Assembly: GCA_026770595.1 (NCBI GenBank)
Contig: MU634485.1
Location: 1 to 11,907 of the forward strand
Direction: 5' to 3'
Length of the DNA: 11,907 nucleotides
Source of the DNA: Ochromonadaceae sp. CCMP2298
Lineage: Eukaryota > Sar > Synurophyceae > Ochromonadales > Ochromonadaceae
Position numbers and translations under genes: made by a program. The notes beneath the pieces are model-generated. The model searched no databases and was not told where the DNA came from. It saw only the letters and a list, made by a program, of their open reading frames with translations. Of the stretch, positions 1 through 8,447 are shown piece by piece. Positions within the stretch are counted from its first letter, which is position 1. The number at the start of each line of letters is the position of its first letter.

Positions 1-672
1 GTTGGTCAGCGACCAGGCGGCCTCGAGCTGCAACGCGGGTGCATCTGTGCGGTCCAGGAAGCGCACTAGTGCGGGCACCACAGTACCCGTGTCGATCACA
101 ACATCCAGGGGTGGCTGCTTGTCCGCTGCAAGGATGCGCCGGAAGAAGGTCGCAGCCTCCACCTGCTCCTGCTGGACGTGGCTTTCAAGCGCGGCTGCTC
201 GCTGCGGTAGTAAGGAGTAATTGGTAACAAAGCGCAGAGCCTTCTCAGCGGGGTCGCTCTCCAGGCCCTTGAACTACGATATGAAGAGGCAGACAAGTAG
301 ACAGGAAGACAGGTAGGTAGATAGGTAGACAGGTAGACAGGTAAACAGGTAGACGAGAAGAAAGAGATAAAGAGAGGGAAACAGGCAGGATTAGGGAGCG
401 AAATAGGGAGGGGCAAATAGTGTCGCGGGATGAAGGTGACGGAGACGAGGCGTCTTGCGCCATGCACCAGGCCTTGGACAACATGCATCAGACATGATAC
501 ACGATACAAGTACCTTGCGTCTTTCTACATTGTTCCGGTCGAAGCGTTTGTCCTTGCGCAATTGGATGGCCTTCTCCTCGCGAGTGCGTCGAGAGGCGTC
601 TGCGTCTATGCCCTTCCCCTTCACAGGTGTGCGCCGCCCACCCCCAATCGTGCTGTTCGAGCCATTCGACAT
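1..672 (-). CDS. KPNA: Importin subunit alpha (karyopherin alpha), 5' part, two exons, runs off the window
   Basis: Importin alpha is the soluble adaptor that binds nuclear localisation signals through ARM repeats and importin beta through its N-terminal IBB domain, carrying cargo through nuclear pores. Exon 1 (672-514) starts at an ATG and gives 53 residues with a classic basic IBB stretch, including SRRTREEKAIQLRKDKRFDR. The donor follows codon AAG (GTACTT). The intron (513-274, 240 nt, phase 0) ends in CATATCGTAG. Exon 2 (273-1, 91 codons, no stop) carries the first ARM-repeat signatures: PPLDVVIDTGTVVPALVRFL and LQLEAAWSLTN, matching the family's PPI-x-VI-x-GVVP...LQFEAAWALTN pattern. The exon has no internal ATG. 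The GTG three codons upstream of the chosen ATG is not needed. The gene is head-to-head with COG3. Identification is by remembered family pattern; the C-terminal ARM repeats lie outside the window. Confidence 0.93.
274..513 (-). other. Intron 1 of the importin alpha gene
   Basis: This 240-nt GT-AG intron is phase 0. On the sense strand it is strongly pyrimidine-rich, with a degenerate CTACCTGT-type tandem repeat close to the acceptor. Its length is a multiple of three, but the frame contains stops, so retention would truncate the protein. Confidence 0.85.
291..354. repeat. Degenerate 8-bp tandem repeat (AGACAGGT) in the importin alpha intron
   Basis: About eight imperfect copies of an octamer, AGACAGGT or close variants (AGATAGGT, AAACAGGT, AGACAGGA), run through this stretch. 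On the gene's sense strand it reads as pyrimidine-rich ACCTGTCT and merges with the polypyrimidine tract before the acceptor. Confidence 0.8.
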
Positions 673-1002
673 CGCACGCACACCACAGGTCGCATTATTA
701 TCATCACTAGGAACCTATCACATTATTATCAGTGCAGGACGCCTCTGGAGCGGATTATTATATTATCATAATCAATTTGCAACGAAAATACGTTTCACAT
801 TTGTGCGCCGTTTGCAGAGAAACTACACTGGCCCACATTCTTATTTCTGGCCGGGTTCTGCATATCGATATCCTCGACGAGCCTGTCTATCAGTTCATCT
901 GGTATGGGAGCTTCGATTATCGGTTCCTGGACCCTCATACGAATACCTCGCTTCACGTTTTACACACCCCATCCGTAGAAGGAGCGGGAAACAGAGGCAG
1001 CG
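673..1002. promoter_or_regulatory. Shared upstream region between divergent importin alpha and COG3
   Basis: This 330-bp gap separates two divergently transcribed genes, so both promoters and 5' leaders must lie here unless upstream exons exist. It holds two exact copies of ATTATTATCA (694-703 and 722-731) and a related AT-rich block (754-773, ATTATTATATTATCATAATC) with partial dyad symmetry. I see no convincing TATA box and cannot place transcription starts. The regulatory role is inferred from gene layout. Confidence 0.5.
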
Positions 1003-3858
1003 ATGGTGAAGTCGGTGTGGGACCTCTGCCAGCTGGACTCTGATTCGCTGGCCGCTGTGGGCAAAATCCACGGCAACATTACTGTTGCAGATACAACTGC
1101 ACAGGCCAAGGCTGGCGACGCGTGGAGAGATTCTCGAACTGCCCCTTCCTCTTCGTCTGGGACTGTGGGCTCGAAATCTGCGAGCATTTTTAGCCTGCAG
1201 GAGAGCATCATTGGTGCGGAGGCCGCCTGCCAGCGGTCAGTGAAGGTCTCCCAGAGTATCATCGACATTCTGGACGAGGTGGCAGCGGCGCACGCGGACG
1301 TGACAGGGCGCACAAACAGCCTGATGAGCAACTGCGAGCACCTACTGGAGCAGCAGCACACCTTCCAGCAGACCGTGGAGGTGTTGCGCACCACCCTTGG
1401 GCCCTTCAACGACATTGAGCAGATTGCGGATCTGCTGGGAATCCCCTTCGATCCCGACGCGCACACCTCCATGCGGACTCCTCGCTCAGGTGCGAACCCT
1501 AGCGTGCTTGCAGCAGGCACGCTGGACCCACGCTCGCCCGAGTTCAGAGACGTCCTCTCTCGCCTCGCGAAAGCCGCCATCTTCCTCAAAACGCACAGAA
1601 CCATCTTAGACGCGGATCGGTACCGGTGCTGGCTAGAGAAACTGGAGGCTAGGGCCTGCTCGCTCGTGGGGCGCGCCATGCGTGATTTGATCGACCGCGC
1701 TGCTCGCAGCTGCACCGAGGCGGCGCAGCAAAAGGCCTACCGAGATGGGAACAAATTCGTGGCAGAGGAGGGGCCGGTGGAGTCCGCTCCGCTGTACCAA
1801 AAATTCAGGGGCCTCAGCTTTCGCCTCCGCGAACTGAGCGCCCTGCTTCTGCGGGGATGTTTTGCAGAGAGTCTGGCGCTGAACACCCGCGAGGTGCGAG
1901 CAGACGCCCACCTCGGGAAACAGCGTCCCAGGAAGGGGAAACCAGCCCCTTATCTCGAAAAGACCCCGTATCCCCTCGATGTGCCAGTGCTGGCGGAAGT
2001 GCGCGCGGGGTATGGTTTGGCGCGCAGCGAGCTGCTGCTGCCTTTCCTCAGAGACGCCTGGCTGTCTGCGCTGGTGGGGAGCAGCGGGGGCGGGGGGGAC
2101 AGCGGGGGTGGTCAGAGCGACAGCGAATTGCGCCGCAGCGGTGCATCCAGCGGTATCGACCTGGTTAAGCTGGTGGAGGAGACCAGGGGGCTGCAGCTGG
2201 TCATCGACGGGGGCTCAGTGCGGGTGTCGCTGTGTGCGGGGGTGCGTCAAGCCTTCTCGTCGCTTTTGCGCGTCACCCAGTTGGAGCAGCAGCTTTTTGA
2301 GTCGCTCTTCGTCCTACCCGACGAGCCCCCAGGCACCGATGCCTCGCCGCTATCCACCCCCTCTGCCTCTGCCTCTGCCTCTGCCTCTACTCCTACCGAC
2401 CCTCCGTATTCCGCCTCAGCGCACCTGGACGAGGTCTTCTCAGTGGTGGAGGCTATCGCCAACGCCACGCGGGACTTCCTGCGACCCTTCGTTATCCGCG
2501 AGTCCTCTGTGGACGAGCTGTGCAGGGTGGTGGCGACCCTCTCCGAGGACGTGCGGAGCCAGATGCTCGCCATGCGCGTGCCCACCCCTCTGCTGCGGCA
2601 GCTGCTGCGCGGCCTGGACGGCACAGTGAACGACGCAAAGGAGCGGCTCTCCTACTGTGCAGAGATGCAAATACGCTTCTCGGTGCAGCTTTTCGAGCCC
2701 CTGCCCTCGCAGCTCGCCTATCCCGACATTCTCGAGCAATACAAGGAAACGGTCGGGCCGGGCGTAGAGAGTACGGAGGGCGGGGACCGGTATCGCACGT
2801 GGTACCCGCCCATGCGGCAGACGCTGTCTCTGCTCAGCCAGCTGTACGGAGTCGTCGAGAGCGCGGTGTTCGAGGACTTCGCCAGGAGGGCGGTGGACCT
2901 CTGCGTGGCTGCTTTGCGCAGGGGCGCGGACGGGGTGCGCCGGAGCCGCCCAGGCATCCATGGTGACCTTTTCTTGGTGCGCCACCTGCTGGCGCTGAGA
3001 GAGCAGCTGGCCCCATTCGAGCTGCGTCTGCAGGGCACGCACAAGCTGCTTGACTTCTCCTCCACCGGGGAGGCGCTGGCCTGCCTGGCGGCGAATGCGC
3101 GCTCCGTGCTGCGGCTGGACGCGGACAACGGGCTGCTGCAGCTGGCTAGGGCGGGCCTGCCACGCATGTCCGAGACGCAGCTGGACGCAAAGAAGCAGCT
3201 AGACGTGGTGCTCAAGGCGGCCTGCCTGGCGCTCAAGACTGCCGCGGTCAAGTCGCTGCTGGGGGCGATGGACGTCTTCTTGGCCAAGGTCACGGCCTTC
3301 GTAGGGGACATTCCCATGCTGGATGAAGAGACTGCGGCGGACCCCACTGGCCGGGCGAGCGGCAGCTACAACGCCAACGCCGCCTCTACCGCGACTGTGA
3401 GCGCATTAGTGCACAGGCAGGTGCTGCTGGAACCCGCATTGGCCGCGCAGATCAAGGGGCAGTCATTCCTGCGGCCCGAGCGGGTGAAGGAGATGCTGGA
3501 GAGCGTGCAGACCGTGCTGCTGCAGCGAGTGCCGGATCTGAACGCCGTGATGAAGCTATACATAGACAACGTCGTCGCATGCACCATCATACTCAAGCCC
3601 ATACTGCAGGACTTCGAGGCCGCCAAGAAGAAAATGGTAAGCGCGAATAGGGTGTGGGCCAGTTTCGCAGGGGCGCATTTTCAGCGCTCCGCAATGAGGC
3701 GCGATTTTTAAAAGCACCCCCTCACTCTCTAACCCTAAACACAATTTCTTTAGGACTGCGTGGTCAGCAGCTGCCTCGACCCCGGGCAGCCCAGGCGAGA
3801 CGTAGAGCATCTGCTGCAGACCATCACCATGACCGTCGCGTCAGACCTGGTGCGCTGA
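1003..3858 (+). CDS. COG3: Conserved oligomeric Golgi complex subunit 3 (COG3/Sec34)
   Basis: COG3 belongs to the eight-subunit COG tether on the cytosolic face of the Golgi, which captures retrograde vesicles recycling Golgi enzymes. Exon 1 (1003-3636, 878 codons) begins at an ATG. The intron (3637-3753, GTAAGC...TTTCTTTAG, with a CTAAC branch-like site) is phase 0. Exon 2 (3754-3858) adds 34 residues and TGA, giving 912 aa; animal COG3 is somewhat shorter (about 830). The Sec34 N-terminal region spans roughly residues 64-150, predicted helical/coiled-coil, with NCEHLLEQQ and LGPFNDIEQI. Later family signatures are APLYQKFRGLSFRLREL, RTWYPPMRQTLSLLSQLY (about 590-615) and GDLFLVRHLLALREQLAPFE. 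Lineage-specific low-complexity inserts are Gly/Ser-rich (about 358-370) and Ala/Ser/Pro-rich (about 441-470). Without splicing the frame would read into the intron and stop at 3711. Its 3' end converges on the phosphatase gene. Confidence 0.95.
2361..2389. repeat. CTCTGC hexanucleotide repeat inside COG3
   Basis: Nearly five copies of the hexamer encode alternating Ala-Ser within the low-complexity linker of COG3. A six-base unit keeps frame, so length changes would be tolerated. A Gly-rich G-run (about 2083-2111) lies in the same gene. Confidence 0.8.
3637..3753 (+). other. Intron 1 of COG3
   Basis: This 117-nt GT-AG, phase-0 intron starts GTAAGC and ends TTTCTTTAG, with CTAAC and CTAAA branch-like sites about 20 bases before the acceptor. 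Splicing joins ...KKKM to DCVVSSCLDPG... and gives a short acidic/hydrophobic C-terminus. Confidence 0.88.
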
Positions 3859-4280
3859 CGCGGGACACGGACGGCGCAGAGGGGGGGTGGTGTATACGGG
3901 AGATGTGCGGCGCTCTAACGGGCGCGTATCAAATTTAACATTTCCCTAGTCTACATACATCTACAGTCTACAGTCGACAGTCAGTCGTCCGCATGTGAGT
4001 TCGCACCCAACAACACACTCATCAAGCTGCACAATATAAACAAAGTCCACGAGATTGGGGTTGGGAAAACCATTTGCACCTATTTTGACGTTTCTGGTGG
4101 TTGCGACGATCTATCCATCATACACATTCCTTCTTCTCTTTTCCTTTACACAAACGAATACAGCACCTGCCAGCCCCCCCCCCCCCTTCGATCTGCTTCC
4201 CTATCGACCGATCTATTCACCTGTCTGCTACGCCCACCCCTCCATGCCCTATGCCACGGTACACCGGGTTAACTAGTAAC
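3859..4280. other. Convergent intergenic region between COG3 and the phosphatase
   Basis: Both genes end into this 422-bp stretch, so it should hold two polyadenylation regions. I see no canonical AATAAA on the plus strand. It contains a short direct repeat (CTACAGTCTACAGTC, near 3960-3975), a 14-base C run (about 4174-4187) and pyrimidine-rich sequence. The small open frames here show no protein-like character. Confidence 0.55.
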
Positions 4281-5724
4281 CTAGTCGACATGAACATGGG
4301 CCTCCACTGCCTCGAACTGCCGGATGACTGGGTTCATACTGTCCGCCTTGTCGAAGCGCACCACAGCCCCCAGGTTTCCCACCTGACCACAGTAGTTGGG
4401 TGCGCTGAACACGCTCAGCAGCAGCCCGCCATGGAAGAGCTTGAAGCCCGGCATGAAGACCTCGTGCGAGCGGATCAGCAAGCTGAGTTTGTTGCGGCGC
4501 AGGAAGGAGGCGGTCACGTTCGCGCCGAAGTAGTGAGCGATGCCTCGGCGGTTGGGCGCGAAGCCCTGCAGGCCGTCCTTGGGGTCGGACCAGAGCAGCT
4601 CGGTCAGGGCGCCGCGGTGGTCGGGCTCCTTGAAGCGGCGGATCTGGTTCAGCTGCGCGATGCTCATCTCTTCCGTGAGCGGGCCTAGCCCTCCGTGCAC
4701 TACGAAGACCGCGTCTGCAGGGGGGATAGGAAATTTATGTGTGAGGTGGGGAGTCAACGGGAGAAGCAGAAAAGCAAGACACAGCCCTCTCACCCTCGAG
4801 AACTGCGGCCACCGGTAGGGCCTCGAAGACAGCTCTGAACTGGTCCAGCGTGCTCTGGTCGAACTTCTGCAACGCCTCCTTGGCGAACCCGTAGTTCTCG
4901 TTCATCGCAGTGGTCTCGTGGTTGCCGCGCAGCACGTGCACCGCGCCGCTCATGCTGTGCTCGTGGCACCCCGCACTGGCGACTGCTGAGGACAGAACCT
5001 TGGCCAGCAGCAGGGTCAGCACGATCTCGCAGCTCATCTCGCCCCTATCCACCAGATCACCGTTGAACACGAACTGATTGTGCGCATGCGGTAACCCCGC
5101 CACCCCCTGCTCGAAAATCTGCGCGAAGTCGTGAAATTGGCCGTGGACATCCCCCACTACCGTAATGCTGCCCAGCGCCTCCGACCCATTCGAACTGCGA
5201 GCGCGCTGCACCTGCATGACGTTGGGCAGACTGCGCATCAGCTCCTTACTTTGGGCCAGCAGCTCCCTCACGAAGTCTGGCGGAACGCTGCCACGAGTTG
5301 AGAAGGTGTGCAGTACGTACCGCAGCATGGCGCCGCAGTAAACCTCCAGATCCCTTCCCCCGCCCAGCAGCAGCTCCTCGCCCCCCTCCGCATCGACCAG
5401 CGCCTTCAGCTCCTCCGCGGCTCCCTCGGCCTCCAGCTCCATGCCCTGCAGCGTGTCCTTCAACACTATAACCCTGCGCGCCCGTTCGTCTGCCACGAAG
5501 TCGGACGCATTCCACCTGAGCAGCGCGTCCAGACGCTCCACATGTGTGATGTTTCTGCTGCTGGATGCATGCACCGCCTTCTGTTCGGCAGTAGATAAGA
5601 GACGTGAGCGCTGCCCTCTCGCACTCTTCAGAAAGCGCACAGCGGAGTTTATTTTGCCCGTCCGGAGACTCGAGCGCGGTAGGAAGGAATGCATCAGGAT
5701 TGCTATCCAGACCATACCACGCAT
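4281..5724 (-). CDS. PPP-family serine/threonine phosphatase, PP5-like catalytic domain
   Basis: This is a metal-dependent Ser/Thr phosphatase with all PPP motifs. With the ATG at 5724 the protein is 454 aa: GDVHG (191-195), GDLVDRG (222-228), GNHE (267-270), VVHGGL (His 317), RSHEV (His 394) and SAPNYC (from 414). All metal- and phosphate-binding residues are present. The end (YCGQVGNLGAVVRF) is closest in style to PP5. Exon 1 (5724-4794) and exon 2 (4714-4281) flank a 79-nt phase-1 intron (GTGAGA...CCCCTGCAG), which rebuilds Asp before AVFVVHGG. The N-terminal ~190 residues show no TPR, EF-hand or Kelch repeat that I recognise. They begin with a hydrophobic run (MVWIAILMHSFL) followed by a basic stretch, as in a signal-anchor or organelle-targeting peptide. 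About a dozen residues (SSAVASAGCHEH) appear inserted before the GNHE block. The frame stays open upstream to 5802 with no ATG, and CCCTTCTTGCAG there could be an acceptor for an upstream exon. Confidence 0.9.
4715..4793 (-). other. Intron of the PPP phosphatase gene
   Basis: This short 79-nt intron starts GTGAGA and ends CCCCCCTGCAG on the minus strand, phase 1. Removing it fuses the two catalytic halves exactly at the conserved strand preceding the HGG motif, which supports the boundaries. Confidence 0.9.
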
Positions 5725-6276
5725 TCGTTCAGACCACGATGCAAGGGCAATCGAGGCAGCGTAGACAACTGCAAGAAGGGTGGATGCCAAGCTCGAGGCT
5801 CTCTACTTCCCACTGGGCAGAGATGGAGATAGTGGGGAAGAGGTTCAGGAGGAAGCAGATCACATGCAAGAACGAACATGCTTTCTCGAGGGGGCACGGC
5901 AATTTCGCGGCGGATCCCGGATTTTAACCGAATAGTTTTGGCCGGACAAATCTTGAAACCGTCAAGCTTCTTTCCGGATATTTTTTTTCAGTTTTTTGTT
6001 TCAATTTAGGCGCTTTTTGTCAAAAAAACTCAGATTTATCGCACATTGAAGTGGTACAAATTTGTAACACGATTTGCCCACTATGTTTGTTCACCAACCG
6101 TCCATCGAAGGATTCGAGACCACTGAATCGGGAACCACTCTCGATAGGAGATAGTGGCGGCCGCCGATCGAATCCGATCGTATCTCAAATGCTGGGAAGG
6201 TCCCCCTTGTTCTATTAATATATCTCAACCGATTTCACTTTTGCACATCGTTATTACCGGACAGTACTCTTGTGCT
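5725..6276. other. 5' flank of the phosphatase gene and AT-rich spacer
   Basis: No convincing gene is seen here. The first ~200 bases are upstream leader, or possibly an extra 5' exon, of the phosphatase. From about 5930 the composition becomes AT-rich, with T runs. A 17-mer, TCAATTTAGGCGCTTTT (6001-6017), recurs at 10208-10224. A GGCGGCCGCC palindrome lies at 6156-6165, and CCGATCG is repeated nearby. Confidence 0.5.
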
Positions 6277-6710
6277 GGCAATGCGCACAGAAAGTCTGCG
6301 GCTGCAAAAATCGGGCCAGGGACCTGACCCGAGAGAAATTTCGGGAAAAAAGTCCCATATTTTTTCAGATCACAGTGCCTTTGAATTTAAAAGCACGCCG
6401 TCGAGCCTCTTGATCAGCATTCGTGGCGCCTCTGCTGGTGCCCGTATTGCACTCGACCGATCGTGCCGTCGCGCAGCTGCAGCTCAATCCCTCCTGCTCG
6501 CAGCTTGTCCCGTACAGCGAAGAAGGTACTGGTCGATTCTCCAGCCGACAGCGAAGAAGGAAAGCAACACGGCAACGAAGCCACCGAAGCCACGGAAGAG
6601 CAACTGCCAGTCTCTGATTTTGTTGGCGATCGAGCCGTTTCGAGTCCCTGGCCCGAAATGGGAATCCTGGCCCGATTTTTGCAGCCGCAGACTTAGAGGC
6701 GCTTTTGCTG
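6277..6710. mobile_element. Foldback/MITE-like element with a perfect 29-bp inverted repeat
   Basis: Positions 6292-6320 and 6666-6694 are exact reverse complements over 29 bases; the left arm starts AAGTCTGCGGCTGCAAAAAT. Weaker symmetry continues outward (GCAATGCGC against GCAAAAGCGC), suggesting ends near 6277 and 6710. The roughly 345-bp interior contains open frames but nothing protein-like. No target-site duplication is clear, so the ends and the superfamily are uncertain. A small non-autonomous DNA transposon or foldback element is the best reading. Confidence 0.6.
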
Positions 6711-6741
6711 CTGTTGAACTGTTGGACTGTTGAATTACTCG

Positions 6742-6855
6742 CCCCCACCTCAATCCCCGCAACCCCAACCCCTAGTTCCTATTACCTCAAGAGCCCCTGC
6801 ACCAACCCCTACAATCCCAGAGAGTGCTGCGCGCTCGGTAGCAGTGTCAGCAGCG
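6742..6855. repeat. Direct repeat, copy A
   Basis: This C-rich stretch is followed by a unique tail and matches 7033-7127 through blocks such as CAACCCCAACCCCT, AGAGCCCCTGCA and GGTAGCAGTGTCAGCAGCG. Copy A is about 19 bases longer through small internal differences. Confidence 0.8.
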
Positions 6856-7032
6856 CTGGGTAACACAGGATAGCAATACCGACCTTGAACAGTTGAAGAA
6901 GTCTCCTCTCTATGTTGGGTGGTGTGAGTGGGGGTTAACTTACAATTATCTCTTCGTCGTGCAATTACATCCATGTATCTTCCTGGCCCTCGGCTTGGTT
7001 TCTAGGGCGCTGGTGCCCTCGAAGATCTCAAC

Positions 7033-7127
7033 CCCCCACCTCAACCCCCACAACCCCAACCCCTCCTACAAGAGCCCCTGCAATCCCTCCAGACAGTGCT
7101 GCGCCCTCGGTAGCAGTGTCAGCAGCG
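7033..7127. repeat. Direct repeat, copy B
   Basis: This is the second copy of the segment at 6742-6855, same orientation, about 290 bp downstream. Differences are substitutions and short indels in the C-rich half; the last ~40 bases are nearly identical. Confidence 0.8.
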
Positions 7128-7776
7128 GTGAGGGTGTCGTGATTCGTCCGCCGGTGATTCCTTACGATGACTGTGACGTGGATACAGAGACGGAGGGGCA
7201 GGGGCAGAAGAGGCAGAGACGTGAGTGGGAGCAGAGGCAGGAGCAGGAGTGGGAGCAGAGGCAGAAGCAAATTCATGATCAGAGGCAGGAGCAGAGGGTA
7301 GACCGTGTTTATACAACCGGTTTCTATGCATTTGGTAGGTACGTCTGGGGGGTATTGGGCTTGGGTAGTATACCTGTACACGGGATTCCTGAAGGACCGA
7401 GGACAGCAGGCATTAATGGCAATGATGGCATTCATGTCAGTGGTGGAATTGGTGGCGTTGGCTTTGGCGGTATGAATGGTAGAGCGAGCATATTCGGTGT
7501 AGCAGAGACAAGCATACCAGCGACCCCCCTACATGGGGAGCAGGGGGTATTGGGCATGCAAGGGGGAATGCAAGGACAAGGGGTGGAGGGGCAGGGGGTC
7601 GCTAACGCAGGGCAGGTCCGGAGTATTTTGTGGGGTAAGTCGGGTAGCTCCGATAAATCTCAGTCTCCAGTTGATGCAAATGCAGCTGGTGCGGGCTAAA
7701 CTGCCTCTACCCCTACCCTTACCCCCACGCATAGAAGTGGGCTGTGTGGAGAGCATGGACAAGGGTAGGCGAGACA

Positions 7777-7808
7777 GGGGCAGGGGCAGGGGTGGGAGCA
7801 GGGGCGGG
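7777..7808 (+). other. G-quadruplex-type motif
   Basis: Six G runs of three to four bases, separated by one- to four-base linkers (GGGGCAGGGGCAGGGGTGGG then AGCAGGGGCGGG), fit the usual G-quadruplex pattern on the plus strand. A C-rich run about 60 bases upstream could instead pair with it as a hairpin. Confidence 0.6.
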
Positions 7809-8135
7809 AGCAGCTGTAGTAGCTATTGGGAGATTATTAATCCCTTATTATTACTCCACAATTACCCATAATAGGCGCTTTACTACATCTTTATTGCTGA
7901 ATAAACAATATAAATTCATAGGTTAAGAGATCTTTTGAGGTTGTTGCGCTTTAATTTAAATTCTGGCGGATTTACGCCCCAACAGTATATCTCGAGAATT
8001 TTGAAGGCACTGCAGTCTACTTCTGAAATCAAATTAATTGGGTAGGAAGGGAGCGGTGCGGTTTCTTTAGAATTGAATATTGTGACCAACAGTACGTAAC
8101 GTACGTACTATTTGTCTGTTTTGCTATATACTAGA

Positions 8136-8180
8136 TTCCCTGGGTCCCTAGATAATAGTTCCCAGGTTCCCTAGATATAG
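8136..8180. repeat. Tandem pair of a 22-23-bp unit
   Basis: Two adjacent imperfect copies of TTCCC(T/A)GG(G)T(T)CCCTAGATA(A)TAG lie at 8136-8158 and 8159-8180. Confidence 0.7.
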
Positions 8181-8380
8181 TGGCAGTTCCTATTCCGCGC
8201 ACATGTCCATTCGGGACTGTGCTGCTCACACACACAGCACCGTAGTTCCTTCTCTGTAATCATATTAATCCACTACTATCCGCCCCCATAAGCCTTTCCT
8301 TACGGGTCCGGGCACAATATCACGAATCGTTACCTCACAAAAGCCCCTCTTTTCTCTCTTAATCAGGGTTAATCCCTTAT

Positions 8381-8440
8381 CCCAACCTACTTGTTAGCCT
8401 ACTTATCAGCCTAATTATCAGCCTACTTATCAGCCTACGA
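8381..8440. repeat. 12-bp tandem repeat, five copies
   Basis: The unit ATCAGCCTACTT is repeated five times with few changes (CCCAACCTACTT, GTTAGCCTACTT, ATCAGCCTAATT, ATCAGCCTACTT, ATCAGCCTACGA). It ends a few bases beyond the stop codon of the minus-strand Cys-rich gene, probably in its 3' untranslated region. Confidence 0.8.
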
Positions 8441-8447
8441 ATCATCT

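Larger units (their letters stand above)
6740..7900. other. Low-complexity C-rich/G-rich block, no confident gene
   Basis: Runs of degenerate CCC(A/T)-type repeats (6740-6800, 7030-7080, 7700-7730) alternate with G-rich GGCAGGAGCAG-type repeats (7170-7300, 7530-7620, 7770-7810). A 268-codon frame (6893-7699, plus) is open but has no ATG in its first ~190 codons. It is dominated by Gln/Arg/Glu-rich and Gly-rich sequence and matches no family I know. It could contain an exon of a fast-evolving gene, but repeat-driven openness explains it as well. An AATAAA lies at 7900-7905. Confidence 0.4.
7906..8447. other. AT-rich spacer with small repeats
   Basis: No gene is seen. It contains a near-palindrome (8091-8109, AGTACGTAACGTACGTACT), a 22-23-bp direct repeat pair (8136-8180) and a 12-bp tandem repeat just downstream of the minus-strand gene's stop. 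Confidence 0.5.

Noticed and set aside
96-509. Minus-strand frame rich in Leu/Pro/Tyr/Ser repeats
   Set aside because: It reads through the importin alpha intron repeat and in the wrong frame for exon 2.
2440-3347. Long antisense frames opposite COG3 (about 200 aa each)
   Set aside because: They are antisense shadows of a GC-rich coding region; the plus strand is clearly COG3.
3729-3741. Telomere-like TAACCCTAAAC
   Set aside because: It is a single short occurrence inside the COG3 intron, better explained as branch-site sequence.
4101-4688. 195-aa plus-strand frame over the phosphatase 3' half
   Set aside because: It is a shadow of the phosphatase catalytic exon on the opposite strand.
6272-6768. 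Several 64-153-aa frames inside the foldback element
   Set aside because: They overlap on both strands with no conserved motif and no transposase signature.
6893-7699. 268-codon open frame on the plus strand
   Set aside because: It begins with TTG and has no ATG for about 190 codons. It is dominated by Gln/Arg/Glu and Gly low complexity arising from G-rich repeats and matches no known family, so it is not reported as a gene.
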